Shown: one piece after another, positions 46,687 through 56,309 of the stretch
Position numbering within the stretch: position 1 is the first letter of the stretch
How the letters are laid out: each line of letters opens with the position of its first letter
NCBI RefSeq assembly: GCF_000251145.1
Contig: NZ_AIDW01000003.1
Span: 124,001-188,000 of the forward strand
Direction of reading: 5' to 3'
Source: Sphingomonas sp. PAMC 26621
Lineage (GTDB): Bacteria > Pseudomonadota > Alphaproteobacteria > Sphingomonadales > Sphingomonadaceae
Length of the DNA: 64,000 nt
The notes under the pieces: model-generated
Told to the model about the DNA's origin: nothing
Database searches by the model: none
What the model saw: the letters and a program-made list of their open reading frames with translations, nothing else
Translations under genes and position numbers: made by a program

Positions 46687-46787
46687 GGTGGGGAAGCGCC
46701 AGCATTAAATGCGAGCCATTCGCAGTTCGTCGCATTCGCTCGTCGAGGCAGTGCCGTGCCCCGCATCACCGCGCCCCCAAATGCTGC

Positions 46788-46880
46788 CGCCATGCTGAAC
46801 TCGTTTCAGCATCCACCGCGCAACAAAGGCGGACCGGACTCGCGGAGGGCTGGATCCTGAAACGCGTTCAGGATGACGGA
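46788..46880. repeat. Bipartite stem-loop repeat, copy 1
   Basis: ATGCTGAACTCGTTTCAGCAT forms one hairpin and, 38 bases on, ATCCTGAAACGCGTTCAGGAT forms a second, followed by GACGG. A second copy occurs at 60335-60430. This is the typical intergenic repeat family of sphingomonads. No mobility gene is linked. The remainder of 46687-46930 shows nothing else. Confidence 0.75.
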
Positions 46881-46930
46881 CGGTATGGGCGTGCTGGCAC
46901 GCAATCAGAACGCGCTAGGCTGCTCCGAAA

Positions 46931-47626
46931 TCACACCGCCGGATAGCGCAACCGCCCGATGAACCGCGACAGGCTCGGGCGCAGTTCCGACTGGCCGACG
47001 AACCGGCTCTTGATCCGCTCGAACCGCATGATCCCCCAGATCCGCCGCGCCAGAAACGCGCTGGTGTCGGCGTGGCCCTCGCTGTCGTCATCGAGGAACA
47101 CGGTGACGGTCGCGGCATAGACGCCCGACAGCAAGGTGCGCTTGGTATAATGATTATAGTCGGTCGCGGTGTCGCCCGCCGCGCGCCACATCACGTCCGC
47201 GGCGTGCCAGCCGAGCTTGACCCCGCGCACCGCATTCTGCGGCAGCGCGAGAATTGCGAGCGCGCGCCGCAGCGCCTCGCGATTCGGTGCGACGATGTCG
47301 AGCCGCGCCTCGACCAGCGCGGGGATCCGGTCGCGGATCTTCATCGCCATCAGTCGCTCCTGCGGCAGCCGCGCGAGCATCTCGGCATCGACCTGCGCGA
47401 ACCACGCCGCGATCATGTCCGCCGCGCCGCCCGGAAACGCGAGCCGCGCGACGTCGCGATCGACCCCCGCCTGGTCCGCCGCCATGTCGCGTGCGGCATC
47501 GCCCCAGCCGTCGAACCCGGCATTGTCCGCGATCGCGGGCGCGAGCGCCGCGCGGATTTCGTCGAGCGTCGCATCCGCGAGGCGGTTGACGGGAGCGGAG
47601 ACGGGAAGCGGGATCGGATCGGCCAT
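46931..47626 (-). CDS. COQ9 family protein
   Basis: 231 residues. The TetR-like fold of COQ9 is seen in DRDVARLAFPGGAADMIAAW and MKIRDRIPALVEARL, with the C-terminal lipid-binding region HYTKRTLLSGVYAATVTVFL. In eukaryotes COQ9 presents ubiquinone intermediates to COQ7. A ubiquinone role here is inferred from the family. It lies four bases... and in the same direction as the DMT transporter, nine bases apart. Confidence 0.88.
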   Translation of the reverse strand: MADPIPLPVSAPVNRLADATLDEIRAALAPAIADNAGFDGWGDAARDMAADQAGVDRDVARLAFPGGAADMIAAWFAQVDAEMLARLPQERLMAMKIRDRIPALVEARLDIVAPNREALRRALAILALPQNAVRGVKLGWHAADVMWRAAGDTATDYNHYTKRTLLSGVYAATVTVFLDDDSEGHADTSAFLARRIWGIMRFERIKSRFVGQSELRPSLSRFIGRLRYPAV

Positions 47627-47635
47627 GCGTCTTAT

Positions 47636-48556
47636 CTAGCCCCGCGCGCGGCGGCTTACCAGCACCAGCGCGACCGCGACGAGCGACGCGCCGAACAGGT
47701 CGGCTAAACCGAGCTTCTCGCCGTAAACGGTCCAGCCGATCGTCGCCGCGACCACGGGCTGCACCAGCAACGCAAGCCCCACGACGAGCGGCGGCAGCTT
47801 GCCAAGCGCGAAGATCATCAACCCCTGCCCGATCACCTGGCTGACCAGCGCAAGCCCGATCAGCGGGCCCCAATGGGTCGGCCACATCTGCTCGCCCAGC
47901 AGTTGCGCGAAGATGAGCAAGGGTACGATGCTGGCGATCGTCGACAGCGCGAGCGCGGGGATCGGCGCCATCGTCGTCCGCGCGCGCGCCATGAGGATGA
48001 AATAGGCGGTGTAGAGCACGCCCGCGAGCAGGCAGAGCATGTCCCCCGCGAGATTGCGCGGATCGAGCTGGTACGACCGCCCCATCAGCAGCGCCGCGCC
48101 GACGGTCGCCAGCAGCAGCGCGATTCCCTGGATTCGCGTCGGCCATGCGCGCGCAACGAGGAAGCCGTAGATCGGGAACATCAGGATCGCGCAATTGCCG
48201 AACAGCGTCGCGTTGGCGAGCGTCGTACGCAGGATGCCGAGGTGCCAGCTGCCAAGATCCGCCGCGAAGCAGATCCCGCCGAGCGCGATCATCCCCCACA
48301 GCAGCCGCGACAGGTTGGCGCCGCCCGCGCCGAACGGCCGCCACCCCGTCGCCAGCGCAGCGCCAGCAAGCAGCGGGGCGGCAAGTGCGATCCGCCAGAA
48401 CGCCGAGGACACCGGCCCGACATCGGCCAGCCGGACGAACCACGGCCCGAACGCGAGCGCGACGTTGGCGAGGACCACCGCGACGATCGCAAGCGCGGTC
48501 GGCTCGGTCGTGTTTTCGGGCGAAACAGATTTTCTTTCGGAGGCGCGCGGATGCAT
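47636..48556 (-). CDS. DMT superfamily (EamA) transporter
   Basis: 306 residues with about ten hydrophobic helices in two EamA halves (LAIVAVVLANVALAFGPWF and GDMLCLLAGVLYTAYFILMA). The motif GEKLGLADLFGASLVAVALVL closes it. Substrates of this family are metabolites or drugs; this one is unknown. Its start is divergent from the ene-reductase by 54 bases. Confidence 0.9.
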   Translation of the reverse strand: MHPRASERKSVSPENTTEPTALAIVAVVLANVALAFGPWFVRLADVGPVSSAFWRIALAAPLLAGAALATGWRPFGAGGANLSRLLWGMIALGGICFAADLGSWHLGILRTTLANATLFGNCAILMFPIYGFLVARAWPTRIQGIALLLATVGAALLMGRSYQLDPRNLAGDMLCLLAGVLYTAYFILMARARTTMAPIPALALSTIASIVPLLIFAQLLGEQMWPTHWGPLIGLALVSQVIGQGLMIFALGKLPPLVVGLALLVQPVVAATIGWTVYGEKLGLADLFGASLVAVALVLVSRRARG

Positions 48557-48610
48557 GTCGCCGTGTAGCCTCCTATCTGTGCTGCGTCACAGCAAAAGGA
48601 CTTCGCGCAT

Positions 48611-49699
48611 ATGCCCAGCCTGTTCGATCCCATCCAGCTCGGTGCGATCCACGCCCCCAACCGTATCCTGATGGCACCGCTGACGCGCGGCCGGTCGACC
48701 AAGACCTTCGTCCCGACCGAGATCATGCAGGAATATTACGAGCAGCGCGCGAGTGCGGGCCTGATCATCACCGAGGCGACCGGGATCAGCCGCGAGGGTC
48801 TGGGCTGGCCGTTCGCGCCGGGTCTGTGGAACGACGAGCAGGTCGAGGCGTGGAAGCCGATCACCGAGCGCGTCCATGCCGCGGGTGGCCGGATCATGGT
48901 GCAGATGTGGCACATGGGCCGCCAGGTTCATTCCTCGGTGATCGGCATGCAGCCGGTCTCGTCCTCGGCGACCGCGACCGCGGGCCAGGCGCATACCTAC
49001 GAGGGCAAGCAGGACTTCGAGACCGCACGCCCGCTCGAGCTCTCGGAAATCCCCCGCCTGATCGACGATTATGAGCTGGCGACGCGCAATGCGCTCGCCG
49101 CCGGGTTCGACGGGGTGCAGATCCATGCCGCCAATGGCTATCTGATCGACCAGTTCCTGCGCGACAACGCGAACTTCCGCGCGGACGCGTACGGCGGCCC
49201 GATCGAGAATCGCATCCGCCTGCTCCGGGAAGTGACCGAACGCGTGGCGAGCGTCGCGGGGGCGGATCGTACGGCGGTGCGCCTGTCGCCCAATGGCGAC
49301 TCGCAGGGGGTCGACGACAGCAACGCGACGGGTCTGTTCACCGCCGCCGCCAAGGTGCTCGATGAGATCGGCATCGCCTTCCTCGAACTGCGCGAGCCAG
49401 GCCCGAACGGGACGTTCGGCCGGACGGACGTGCCCAAGCAGTCGCCGGAAATCCGCAAGGTGTTCAGCAAGCCGCTCGTGCTCAACTCGGATTATATGAC
49501 GGTCGAGGAGGCGCAGGCCGTCATCGATTCGGGCGTGGCCGATGCGATCGCCTTCGGGCGGACGTTCATCAGCAACCCCGATCTGCCGGAGCGCCTGCGC
49601 ACCGGTGCGCCGCTGGCGAAGGACGATGCCAAGACCTGGTATAGCCAGGGGCCGGAAGGGTACATCGACTACCCCGCGCTCCAGAAGGCGGACGCCTAA
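48611..49699 (+). CDS. Old Yellow Enzyme-type alkene reductase
   Basis: 362 residues. FMN/NADH:flavin oxidoreductase TIM barrel with PSLFDPIQLGAIHAPNRILM, the active-site HAANGYLIDQFLRDNANFR region and GRTFISNPDLPERLRTGAPL. It is of the NemA/XenA/OYE group, reducing activated C=C bonds or nitro compounds with NAD(P)H. The physiological substrate is unknown. It is monocistronic and divergent from the DMT transporter. Confidence 0.93.
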   Translation: MPSLFDPIQLGAIHAPNRILMAPLTRGRSTKTFVPTEIMQEYYEQRASAGLIITEATGISREGLGWPFAPGLWNDEQVEAWKPITERVHAAGGRIMVQMWHMGRQVHSSVIGMQPVSSSATATAGQAHTYEGKQDFETARPLELSEIPRLIDDYELATRNALAAGFDGVQIHAANGYLIDQFLRDNANFRADAYGGPIENRIRLLREVTERVASVAGADRTAVRLSPNGDSQGVDDSNATGLFTAAAKVLDEIGIAFLELREPGPNGTFGRTDVPKQSPEIRKVFSKPLVLNSDYMTVEEAQAVIDSGVADAIAFGRTFISNPDLPERLRTGAPLAKDDAKTWYSQGPEGYIDYPALQKADA

Positions 49700-49749
49700 G
49701 CGTCATGGGCCGACCGCCGCGCCAGAATTGGTGCGGCGGTCGTCTCCGT

Positions 49750-51174
49750 TTACCGCTCCCCGTCGATCCGATACGCCCGCCGCACCAGCCCGCCGGTCAG
49801 TTCGTGCGCGAGGTCGAGGGCTTCCCAGTCGGCGATACGGTGTTCCGCCACGAGGCGCGCGAGAAAACCGCAATCCACGCGCCGGGCGACGTCATGCCGC
49901 GCCGGAATCGACAGGAACGCGCGCGTATCGTCGTTGAATCCGACGGTATTGTAGAAGCCGGCGGTCTCGGTCGTCATTTCGCGGAAGCGGCGCATCCCTT
50001 CGGGACTGTCATGGAACCACCACGCCGGCCCCAGCTTCAGGCAGGGATAATGCCCCGCCAGCGGCGCCAGCTCGCGCGCATAGACGCTCTCGTCGAGCGT
50101 GAAGAGGATGATCGACAAGTCGGTGCTCGTCCCGAACCGGTCGAGCAACGGCTTGAGCGCGTGGACATATTCGGTCCGCATCGGAATGTCCGCGCCCTTG
50201 TCGCGACCATGCGTCGCGAATAGCCCGGCATTGTGATTGCGGAACGACCCCGGATGCATCTGCATCACCATCCCGTCCTCGACCGACATCCCCGCCATTT
50301 CGGTCAGCATCTGCGCGCGGAACAGCTCGGCATCTGCGGGCGTCCAGCTGCCGCCGACGATCTTGCCGAAAAGTGCCTCTGCCTCGACCGCCGAAAGGTT
50401 GGCAGTCGCGACGGTCGGGTGCCCGTGATCGGTCGCGGTTGCGCCCGCCGCGCGGAAATCGGCGCGACGCTTGCGGTGCGCCGCGAGATACCCCCGCCAG
50501 CTGTGGACGTCCTCGCCGGTCAGCTCGGCAAAGCGCGACATCGCGGCGCCGAACTGCTCGTGCTCGACATCGATCACCCCGTCCGGGCGGTAGGTGGTGA
50601 CGACGCGCCCGTTCCAGCCCGACTGCTGGATCCTGTGATGCGCGCCGAGATCGTCCTGCGCGCCCTCCGTGGTCGCGAGGAACGCGATGTCGAACCGATC
50701 GAACAGCGCGCGCGGGCGAAAGGCGGGCGTCGCGAGCTGCTCGGCGATCGTGTCGAAATACAGGTCGGCGGTCGCGGCTTCCAGCGCGACGTCGAAGCCG
50801 AACACCTCGGCGAAGACATGGTCCAGCCACATCCGCGTCGGGGTGCCGCGGAACAGCGTGTACTGCTCCGCAAACGTCCGCCACGCGGCGCGCGGATCGG
50901 TTGCGGGCAGGCCGGCACGACTCGGGATACCAAGCGTGTCCAGCGCGATCCCCTGGCTGTACAGCATGCGGAAGATGTAGTGATCGGGCGCCAGCAACAG
51001 CGCGGTCGCATCGGTCCACGGTTCGTCATCGGCGAACCAGCGCGCGTCGGTGTGGCCGTGCGGACTGACGATAGGCAGGTCGGCGATTTCGGCGTACAGC
51101 GTCCGCGCGATGCCGCGGGTCGTCGGATCGGCTGGGAACAGCCGGTCGGGGTTCAGGTCCAGGCGTCGCGGCAT
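49750..51174 (-). CDS. uxaC: Uronate isomerase
   Basis: 474 residues from ATG 51174 with a GGGAG-type SD. The metal site SPHGHTDARWFADD is near residue 45, and QMHPGSFRNHNAGLFATHG and FTLDESVYARELAPLAGHY are family motifs. It interconverts glucuronate and fructuronate (or galacturonate and tagaturonate), the first step of hexuronate use. It is divergent from a mannitol-dehydrogenase-family gene that would act next. No uronate regulator or transporter is in the window. Confidence 0.95.
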   Translation of the reverse strand: MPRRLDLNPDRLFPADPTTRGIARTLYAEIADLPIVSPHGHTDARWFADDEPWTDATALLLAPDHYIFRMLYSQGIALDTLGIPSRAGLPATDPRAAWRTFAEQYTLFRGTPTRMWLDHVFAEVFGFDVALEAATADLYFDTIAEQLATPAFRPRALFDRFDIAFLATTEGAQDDLGAHHRIQQSGWNGRVVTTYRPDGVIDVEHEQFGAAMSRFAELTGEDVHSWRGYLAAHRKRRADFRAAGATATDHGHPTVATANLSAVEAEALFGKIVGGSWTPADAELFRAQMLTEMAGMSVEDGMVMQMHPGSFRNHNAGLFATHGRDKGADIPMRTEYVHALKPLLDRFGTSTDLSIILFTLDESVYARELAPLAGHYPCLKLGPAWWFHDSPEGMRRFREMTTETAGFYNTVGFNDDTRAFLSIPARHDVARRVDCGFLARLVAEHRIADWEALDLAHELTGGLVRRAYRIDGER

Positions 51175-51330
51175 TCTCGTCTCTCCCGAACCGGGTTGTT
51201 GCGCGGTCTGGTAAGCGGTGGCGCGTGCACCGACAAGTTGCGATGCCGAGGCCACGCGAAAGACGCTGGCGTCCCCCGCCCCGCTGCGGGTAACGCCTCG
51301 GCTCTACTGTTGTGACGGCGCGGAAGTGAG

Positions 51331-52782
51331 ATGATGATGCAGGACGGCCCGCGACTGGATTATGCCGCGCTCGATGCGCTCCCCGCTTCGGTCGAGCGTC
51401 CCGGCTGGCGCACCCCCCCGCCGGTCGGGATCGTCCACTTCGGCCCGGGCGCATTCCACCGTGCGCATCAGGCCGCGTACGTCGACACGTTGCTCGCGGA
51501 GGACCCGAGCTGGGGGATCGCCGCGGTTTCGCTGCGGAGCGCTGGCACCGTCACCGAACTTGCCGCGCAACAGGGCCTTTACACGCTCGCGATCCGCGAT
51601 GCCGAACCGCACCACCGCGTGATCGGTGCGCACAGCCGGTTCCTCGGCCCGGACGATTCCCCGCAGACGCACGCCTTGCTCGCCGACCCGGCGGTCCGCC
51701 TGGTGACGACGACCGTCACCGAAAAGGGCTATTGCCTTGCTGCCGACGGCACGCTTGATGTCGCGCACCCAGACATCGCGCACGACCTGACCGGGACGGA
51801 GACCCCGCGTAGCGTGATCGGCTGGATCGTCGCCGGGCTCGGCGCGCGGCATGCCGCCGGGACCGCGCCGTTCGTGGTGATGCCGTGCGACAATCTCGCG
51901 GACAATGGCGCCAAGCTCCATGCCGCGCTGATTGCCTTTGCCGGGGCGCTCGATCCGTATCTCGCCGAATGGATCGCGGGCGAAGTTCGTGTGCCGGGGA
52001 CGATGGTCGATTCGATCACGCCTGCCGCCGACGATGCCCTGTACGCCGATGTGCTGGAAACGCTCGGCGTGGTCGACCGCGCGGCGGTCCAGGGCGAAGG
52101 GTTCGCGCAATGGGTGATCGAGGATCTGGGTGACCCCGTATGCGCCGCGCTGGGACGTGCGGGGGCGACGCTGACCGATAATGTCGCCGGGTATGAACAG
52201 GCCAAGTTGCGGATCCTCAACGGGTCGCATTCGACGCTGGCCTATGCCGGGCTGCTCCGCGGCGCGACCAGTGTCGCGGAGGCGATGCAGGATGCTGCGC
52301 TGGCGGGGTTCGTCGAGGCGATGATCCGCGACGAGATCGTGCCGACCCTGCCGCAGGTCGCGGGGTTCGATCACGACGCGTACCGTGCTGCCGTGCTGGC
52401 ACGGTTCCGCAATCCCGCGATCGTCCACCGGCTCGAACAGATTGCCGCCGACGGCAGCCAGAAGCTGCCCTATCGGCTTGGCGACACGCTCGCGGCGTAC
52501 CGGGCAAAGGGGGAAATGCCCGCCCATGTCGTTGCGGCACTGGGGTGCTGGGTCGCATTCCTGATGCAGCGCGCGCGCGCGGGTGTCGTGATCGTCGATC
52601 CGGCGGGTGCGGCGCTGGCCGCAGCGGCTGCCGAGGGTGATGCCGGGGCCGTGCTGAGGCGGCTGGTTGCTGGCGGGCTGGGGTTCGCCCCGTCGCTGGC
52701 GGAAGATACCGCGGTGCTGACGGCGATCGCTGGCGCAGGAGACGCGGCGTTTGCCGGGAATTGGGAGACGTTGCTCGGCTAA
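51331..52782 (+). CDS. Mannitol dehydrogenase family oxidoreductase (probable fructuronate reductase)
   Basis: 483 residues. The N-terminal NAD fold starts GIVHFGPGAFHRAHQAAYVD, the family signature, and the middle has VMPCDNLADNGAKLHAAL, matching long-chain polyol dehydrogenases. Beside uxaC, fructuronate reductase (UxuB) is the natural role, making mannonate, but mannitol dehydrogenase activity cannot be excluded. Three consecutive in-frame ATGs (51331-51339) blur the start by one or two residues. Confidence 0.88.
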   Translation: MMMQDGPRLDYAALDALPASVERPGWRTPPPVGIVHFGPGAFHRAHQAAYVDTLLAEDPSWGIAAVSLRSAGTVTELAAQQGLYTLAIRDAEPHHRVIGAHSRFLGPDDSPQTHALLADPAVRLVTTTVTEKGYCLAADGTLDVAHPDIAHDLTGTETPRSVIGWIVAGLGARHAAGTAPFVVMPCDNLADNGAKLHAALIAFAGALDPYLAEWIAGEVRVPGTMVDSITPAADDALYADVLETLGVVDRAAVQGEGFAQWVIEDLGDPVCAALGRAGATLTDNVAGYEQAKLRILNGSHSTLAYAGLLRGATSVAEAMQDAALAGFVEAMIRDEIVPTLPQVAGFDHDAYRAAVLARFRNPAIVHRLEQIAADGSQKLPYRLGDTLAAYRAKGEMPAHVVAALGCWVAFLMQRARAGVVIVDPAGAALAAAAAEGDAGAVLRRLVAGGLGFAPSLAEDTAVLTAIAGAGDAAFAGNWETLLG

Positions 52783-52808
52783 CGTGGCCGGGCATTCGCG
52801 CGAATCTG

Positions 52809-53240
52809 TTACCGCCCCCGCCGCTTGAAGCTCGCCCGCGCAAGCCATGCGCCCAGCGCCAGCAACACCAGCGGGGCGATCCACAAGGGGGCGGTCAGCG
52901 CGCTCAACGGGGGATCGTAGCTGATATAGTCGCCGTAGCGCGCGATCAGCCAGTCGCGGATCTGCGTGGGGCTCTGGCCCCCTTCGATCCGGGTTCGCAC
53001 CAGCGAGCGCATGTCCCCCGCCATCTCGGCGTTGCTGTCGGCGATCGACTGGCCCTGGCACACCACGCACCGCAGCGTCGCCATCAACGCCTGTGCCTGC
53101 GCTTCCTTGGCCGGGTCCTTGAGCTGGACGTTGGCGAGCGGCGCTGGCGGCAAGCTGCTGTCGGCAAAGGCGGGAGATGTGCCGAGAACCAGCACCAACG
53201 CAGCACTTCCCCGGCGAAGAAGGAAGCCGAGGCCGATCAT
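52809..53240 (-). CDS. ccmH: Cytochrome c-type biogenesis protein CcmH
   Basis: 143 residues with a signal peptide cut near AFADS. The redox motif LRCVVCQGQS (Cys58, Cys61) reduces apocytochrome c thiols, and one C-terminal helix (APLWIAPLVLLALGAWLA) anchors it. It is the short CcmH/CycL type, lacking the TPR half, which would be ccmI elsewhere. It overlaps ccmG by four bases and ends the ccm operon. Confidence 0.95.
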   Translation of the reverse strand: MIGLGFLLRRGSAALVLVLGTSPAFADSSLPPAPLANVQLKDPAKEAQAQALMATLRCVVCQGQSIADSNAEMAGDMRSLVRTRIEGGQSPTQIRDWLIARYGDYISYDPPLSALTAPLWIAPLVLLALGAWLARASFKRRGR

Positions 53241-53764
53241 CGCAACCCCCGCACCAGCGCGATCAGCCCCGGCACCTCCTCCTCGCGGATATCGCCGACG
53301 TGCTGCTGGACGATCCGCCCGCGCCCGTCGATCACGAACGTCTCGGGAACGCCCGACGAGCCCAGCGCGAGCTGCAGCGAACTCGTCTTATCATCGCCGA
53401 TCGCCGCATAGGGATCGCCGTTGCGCGCAAGGAATTCGGCGATGTCCGCCCGTGTGTCGCGGATCGCGACCGCGTCGATCACCACGCCCGCCTGCTGCAG
53501 CCGCAACAATTGCGGCGCTTCCGCCACGCACGGGATGCACCAGCTCGCGAAGATGTTGAGCAGCCGTGGCTTGCCGGTCGCGAAGCGCGCGTTGGCGAGC
53601 CCCGGCTTGGTCGGGACGATCGGCGGGAGGTCGAATGCGGGCAGCGTCTGCCCGACCCGCGCCGAGCGCACCGTGCGATCGGCGGGCTTGTACAGCCCCC
53701 ACGCCACCAGCCCGAGCAACGTCAGCGCGATGCCGAACGGGATCCAGATCAGCCGCCGGCTCAT
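53237..53764 (-). CDS. ccmG: Thiol:disulfide interchange protein CcmG/DsbE
   Basis: 175 residues with an N-terminal membrane anchor. Thioredoxin fold with LLNIFASWCIPCVAEAPQL (Cys76, Cys79) and the GVPETFVIDGRG cis-Pro loop. It reduces CcmH or apocytochrome c in the periplasm. ATG 53764 overlaps the ccmF stop by four bases. Upstream in-frame sequence is antisense to ccmF and not coding. Confidence 0.95.
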   Translation of the reverse strand: MSRRLIWIPFGIALTLLGLVAWGLYKPADRTVRSARVGQTLPAFDLPPIVPTKPGLANARFATGKPRLLNIFASWCIPCVAEAPQLLRLQQAGVVIDAVAIRDTRADIAEFLARNGDPYAAIGDDKTSSLQLALGSSGVPETFVIDGRGRIVQQHVGDIREEEVPGLIALVRGLR

Positions 53765-55719
53765 GCGTAGGCGTCCACCCGCGCGCGATCCCGCCGTCCG
53801 CGCGCGAGCCGCCCGAGCAGCGACAGCGCGCCCCCGACCGCGACCAGCGCGCCGCCGAGCCAGATCAGCGTGACGAACGGCTTCCACCACAGCCGCAATT
53901 GCCACCGCCCCTGCGCATCAGGCTCGCCGAGCACGGTGTAGAGTTGCCCGTCCCAGCGAGTCGCGATCGCGGATTCGCTCGTCACGGTGACGGGATTGGA
54001 GAAGAACCGCGATTGTGGCCGAAGATAGAACACGCCGCCGTCGGCGCCCCGCCGCGCGCTCAGCCGTGCCTCGATTGCGGACCAGTTCGGGCCGACCACC
54101 GGCTTCACCCCGTCGAGCGTGACGAGATACGGCCCGACCCGCTGCGGCTCGCCGACGCGCGCCGCGACCAGCGTGGCTTGCGTGAAGGCGGTGTCGCACG
54201 CCATCCCGGCGAGACTCACCGCGATCCCCAGATGGGCGACGACCATGCCGTAGGTGAACAGCGGCGTCCGGCGCAGGTTGCGTTTCCACAAGGGCGCGAC
54301 GCTTGCCGCCGCCAGCCCTGCCGCCAGCGCGAGCCCGAGCAACGGCAGCAACGCGATCCCGCCGGTCGTGGCGGCAACGAGGATCAGCACGATGCCCGTC
54401 ACCGCGATCGGGATCGTCACGCGGGCGATCGCCGCCTGTGCGGTGTCGCGGCGCCAGCGCAACAGCGGGCCGACTGCCATCACCGCGATCAGCACCAGCG
54501 CGACCGGCCCGGCCGCCTTGTCGAAGAACGGCGGCCCGACCGACAATTGCGTCCCGAACCCGGCCGCGACGATCGGGTACAGCGTCCCGATCAGCACGAT
54601 CCCGAGAATTACTGTCAGCAGCAGGTTGTTGGCGACCAGCGCGCCCTCCCGGCTGACGAAATCGAATGTCGTGCCGGCGCGCACCGTGCCCACGCGGAGC
54701 GCGAACAACAGCAACGCGCCGCCGATATAGATCGCGAGCAACGCGAGGATGAAGCTGCCGCGCGTCGGATCGACCGCAAAGGCGTGGACACTCGTCAGGA
54801 TCCCCGACCGCACCAGGAACGTGCCGATCATCGACATCGAGAACGCCACCACCGCAAGCATCAGCGTCCACGCGCGCAAGCCGTCGCGCGTCGCCAACAC
54901 CGTCACGGAATGGAGCAGCGCGGTCGCGGCGAGCCACGGCATCAGCGAAGCATTCTCGACCGGATCCCAGAACCACCAGCCGCCCCAGCCGAGCTCGTAA
55001 TACGCCCAATAGGATCCGGCCGTGATCCCGAGCGTCAGGAAGATCCACGCGCCCAGCACCCACGGCCGCATCGCGCGCGCAAAGGCAGGGCCGACGTCGC
55101 GCGTGATCATCGCGCCGACCGCGAACGAGAAGGCGATCGAGATGCCGACATAGCCGATGTACAGGGTCGGCGGATGGAACGCCAAACCGGGGTCCTGCAA
55201 CAGCGGGTTGAGCCCGTTGCCGTCAGCCGGTGCCGGATCGACCCGTGCGAACGGGTTGGAGGAGAACAGCAGGAAGGCATAGAACCCCAGCGCGATCGCC
55301 GCCTGCGCGCCGAGTGTCGCGATCAGCGTGGGTCGCGCGAGGCTGCGCTCGAGCAGCGCGACCGCCGCGCCCGCAATGCCGAGGATCGTGACCCACAGCA
55401 GCATCGAGCCCTCGTGATTGCCCCATGCGCCCGCGATCTTGTACAGCAGCGGCTTGGCGGAGTGGCTGTTCTCGGCGACCAGCAGCACCGACATGTCGCT
55501 CCGCACGAACACGGTGATCAGCAGCAGCATCGCAAGCAGCGCGAGCACCCCCTGCACCACCGCGACCGGGCGGACCGCGCGCAGCACGTCCTCGGTGGTC
55601 GCAAGCTCGGCGAGCGCGGGCTTTGCCGACCGCCAGACGCCGAGCGCCGCGAGCATCAGTTGCAACGCCGCGAGCGCCGCCGCGAACCACAAGGCGGCGA
55701 GTCCTGCCTCGGCGATCAT
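53761..55719 (-). CDS. ccmF: Cytochrome c haem lyase subunit CcmF
   Basis: 652 residues with many membrane helices. It has the WGNHEGSMLLWVTILG segment, the tryptophan-rich haem-handling motif GWGGWWFWDPVENASLMPWL and conserved histidines. It ligates haem to apocytochrome c. ATG 55719 follows a GGGAGGG ribosome site. It is coupled to ccmG, and 46 bases separate it from ccmE. Confidence 0.97.
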   Translation of the reverse strand: MIAEAGLAALWFAAALAALQLMLAALGVWRSAKPALAELATTEDVLRAVRPVAVVQGVLALLAMLLLITVFVRSDMSVLLVAENSHSAKPLLYKIAGAWGNHEGSMLLWVTILGIAGAAVALLERSLARPTLIATLGAQAAIALGFYAFLLFSSNPFARVDPAPADGNGLNPLLQDPGLAFHPPTLYIGYVGISIAFSFAVGAMITRDVGPAFARAMRPWVLGAWIFLTLGITAGSYWAYYELGWGGWWFWDPVENASLMPWLAATALLHSVTVLATRDGLRAWTLMLAVVAFSMSMIGTFLVRSGILTSVHAFAVDPTRGSFILALLAIYIGGALLLFALRVGTVRAGTTFDFVSREGALVANNLLLTVILGIVLIGTLYPIVAAGFGTQLSVGPPFFDKAAGPVALVLIAVMAVGPLLRWRRDTAQAAIARVTIPIAVTGIVLILVAATTGGIALLPLLGLALAAGLAAASVAPLWKRNLRRTPLFTYGMVVAHLGIAVSLAGMACDTAFTQATLVAARVGEPQRVGPYLVTLDGVKPVVGPNWSAIEARLSARRGADGGVFYLRPQSRFFSNPVTVTSESAIATRWDGQLYTVLGEPDAQGRWQLRLWWKPFVTLIWLGGALVAVGGALSLLGRLARGRRDRARVDAYA

Positions 55720-55765
55720 GCCGCGCCCTCCCGCCAGTCGAAGAAAGCAACCGTCAAGGAAAGGC

Positions 55766-56200
55766 TCATTGCACCAGCGTCTTCGTCTCGTGCATCTTGC
55801 CCGCCATTTCGGGCGGCATGTATTTCTCGTCGTGCTTCGCCAGCAGGTTGCTCGCGGTGAAGCTGCCATCGGGGTTGAACTGCCCCTCCGCCACGACGCC
55901 CGAATTCTCCTTGAACAGGTCGGGCGCGATGCCGCGGAACGCGACGGGCACGCGCGCGAGGCCGTCGGTCACGACGAAGCGCATCGTCACGCCGTCCGCC
56001 AGCTTGTGGATCGATCCGCCCGCGACCATCCCGCCGAGCCGCACCGCGCGGCCGAGCGGCAGGCCCTCCTTCTTCACGTCGCCCGGCGCGTAGAAGAACG
56101 CCGCCTGGTCCTTGAGCGCGGACAAGGCCAGCGCGCTCGACCCGCCGACCGCCGCCACCGCGAGCGCGGCGAGCGTCAGGCGCTGGTGCTTGGCCTTCAT
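55766..56200 (-). CDS. ccmE: Cytochrome c maturation haem chaperone CcmE
   Basis: 144 residues with an N-terminal anchor. The haem-binding histidine is His123 in LLAKHDEKYMPPE, with Tyr127 nearby, as in the family. It receives haem from CcmC/CcmD and gives it to CcmF. ATG 56200 overlaps the ccmD stop and is preceded by GGCGGAGAA. Confidence 0.97.
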   Translation of the reverse strand: MKAKHQRLTLAALAVAAVGGSSALALSALKDQAAFFYAPGDVKKEGLPLGRAVRLGGMVAGGSIHKLADGVTMRFVVTDGLARVPVAFRGIAPDLFKENSGVVAEGQFNPDGSFTASNLLAKHDEKYMPPEMAGKMHETKTLVQ

Positions 56201-56301
56201 TTCTCCGCCCTCCGCATCGCGAGATAGCTCCACGCCGCCAGCGCGACCGATCCGACAGCGGTCAGGCCGTAGGCGGCGATGATGAACGGCCAGTGGTTCA
56301 T
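56197..56301 (-). CDS. ccmD: Haem exporter small subunit CcmD
   Basis: Only 34 residues: one membrane helix (FIIAAYGLTAVGSVALAAWSY) and a basic C-terminus (MRRAEK). It assists release of holo-CcmE from the CcmABCD complex. It sits between ccmC and ccmE, overlapping ccmE by four bases, as in standard ccm operons. Confidence 0.9.
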   Translation of the reverse strand: MNHWPFIIAAYGLTAVGSVALAAWSYLAMRRAEK

Positions 56302-56309
56302 GCGGTCAC

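Noticed and set aside
53566..55860. A 764-codon open frame antisense to ccmF and ccmG.
   Set aside because: The sequence is arginine-rich low complexity; ccmF and ccmG are certain.
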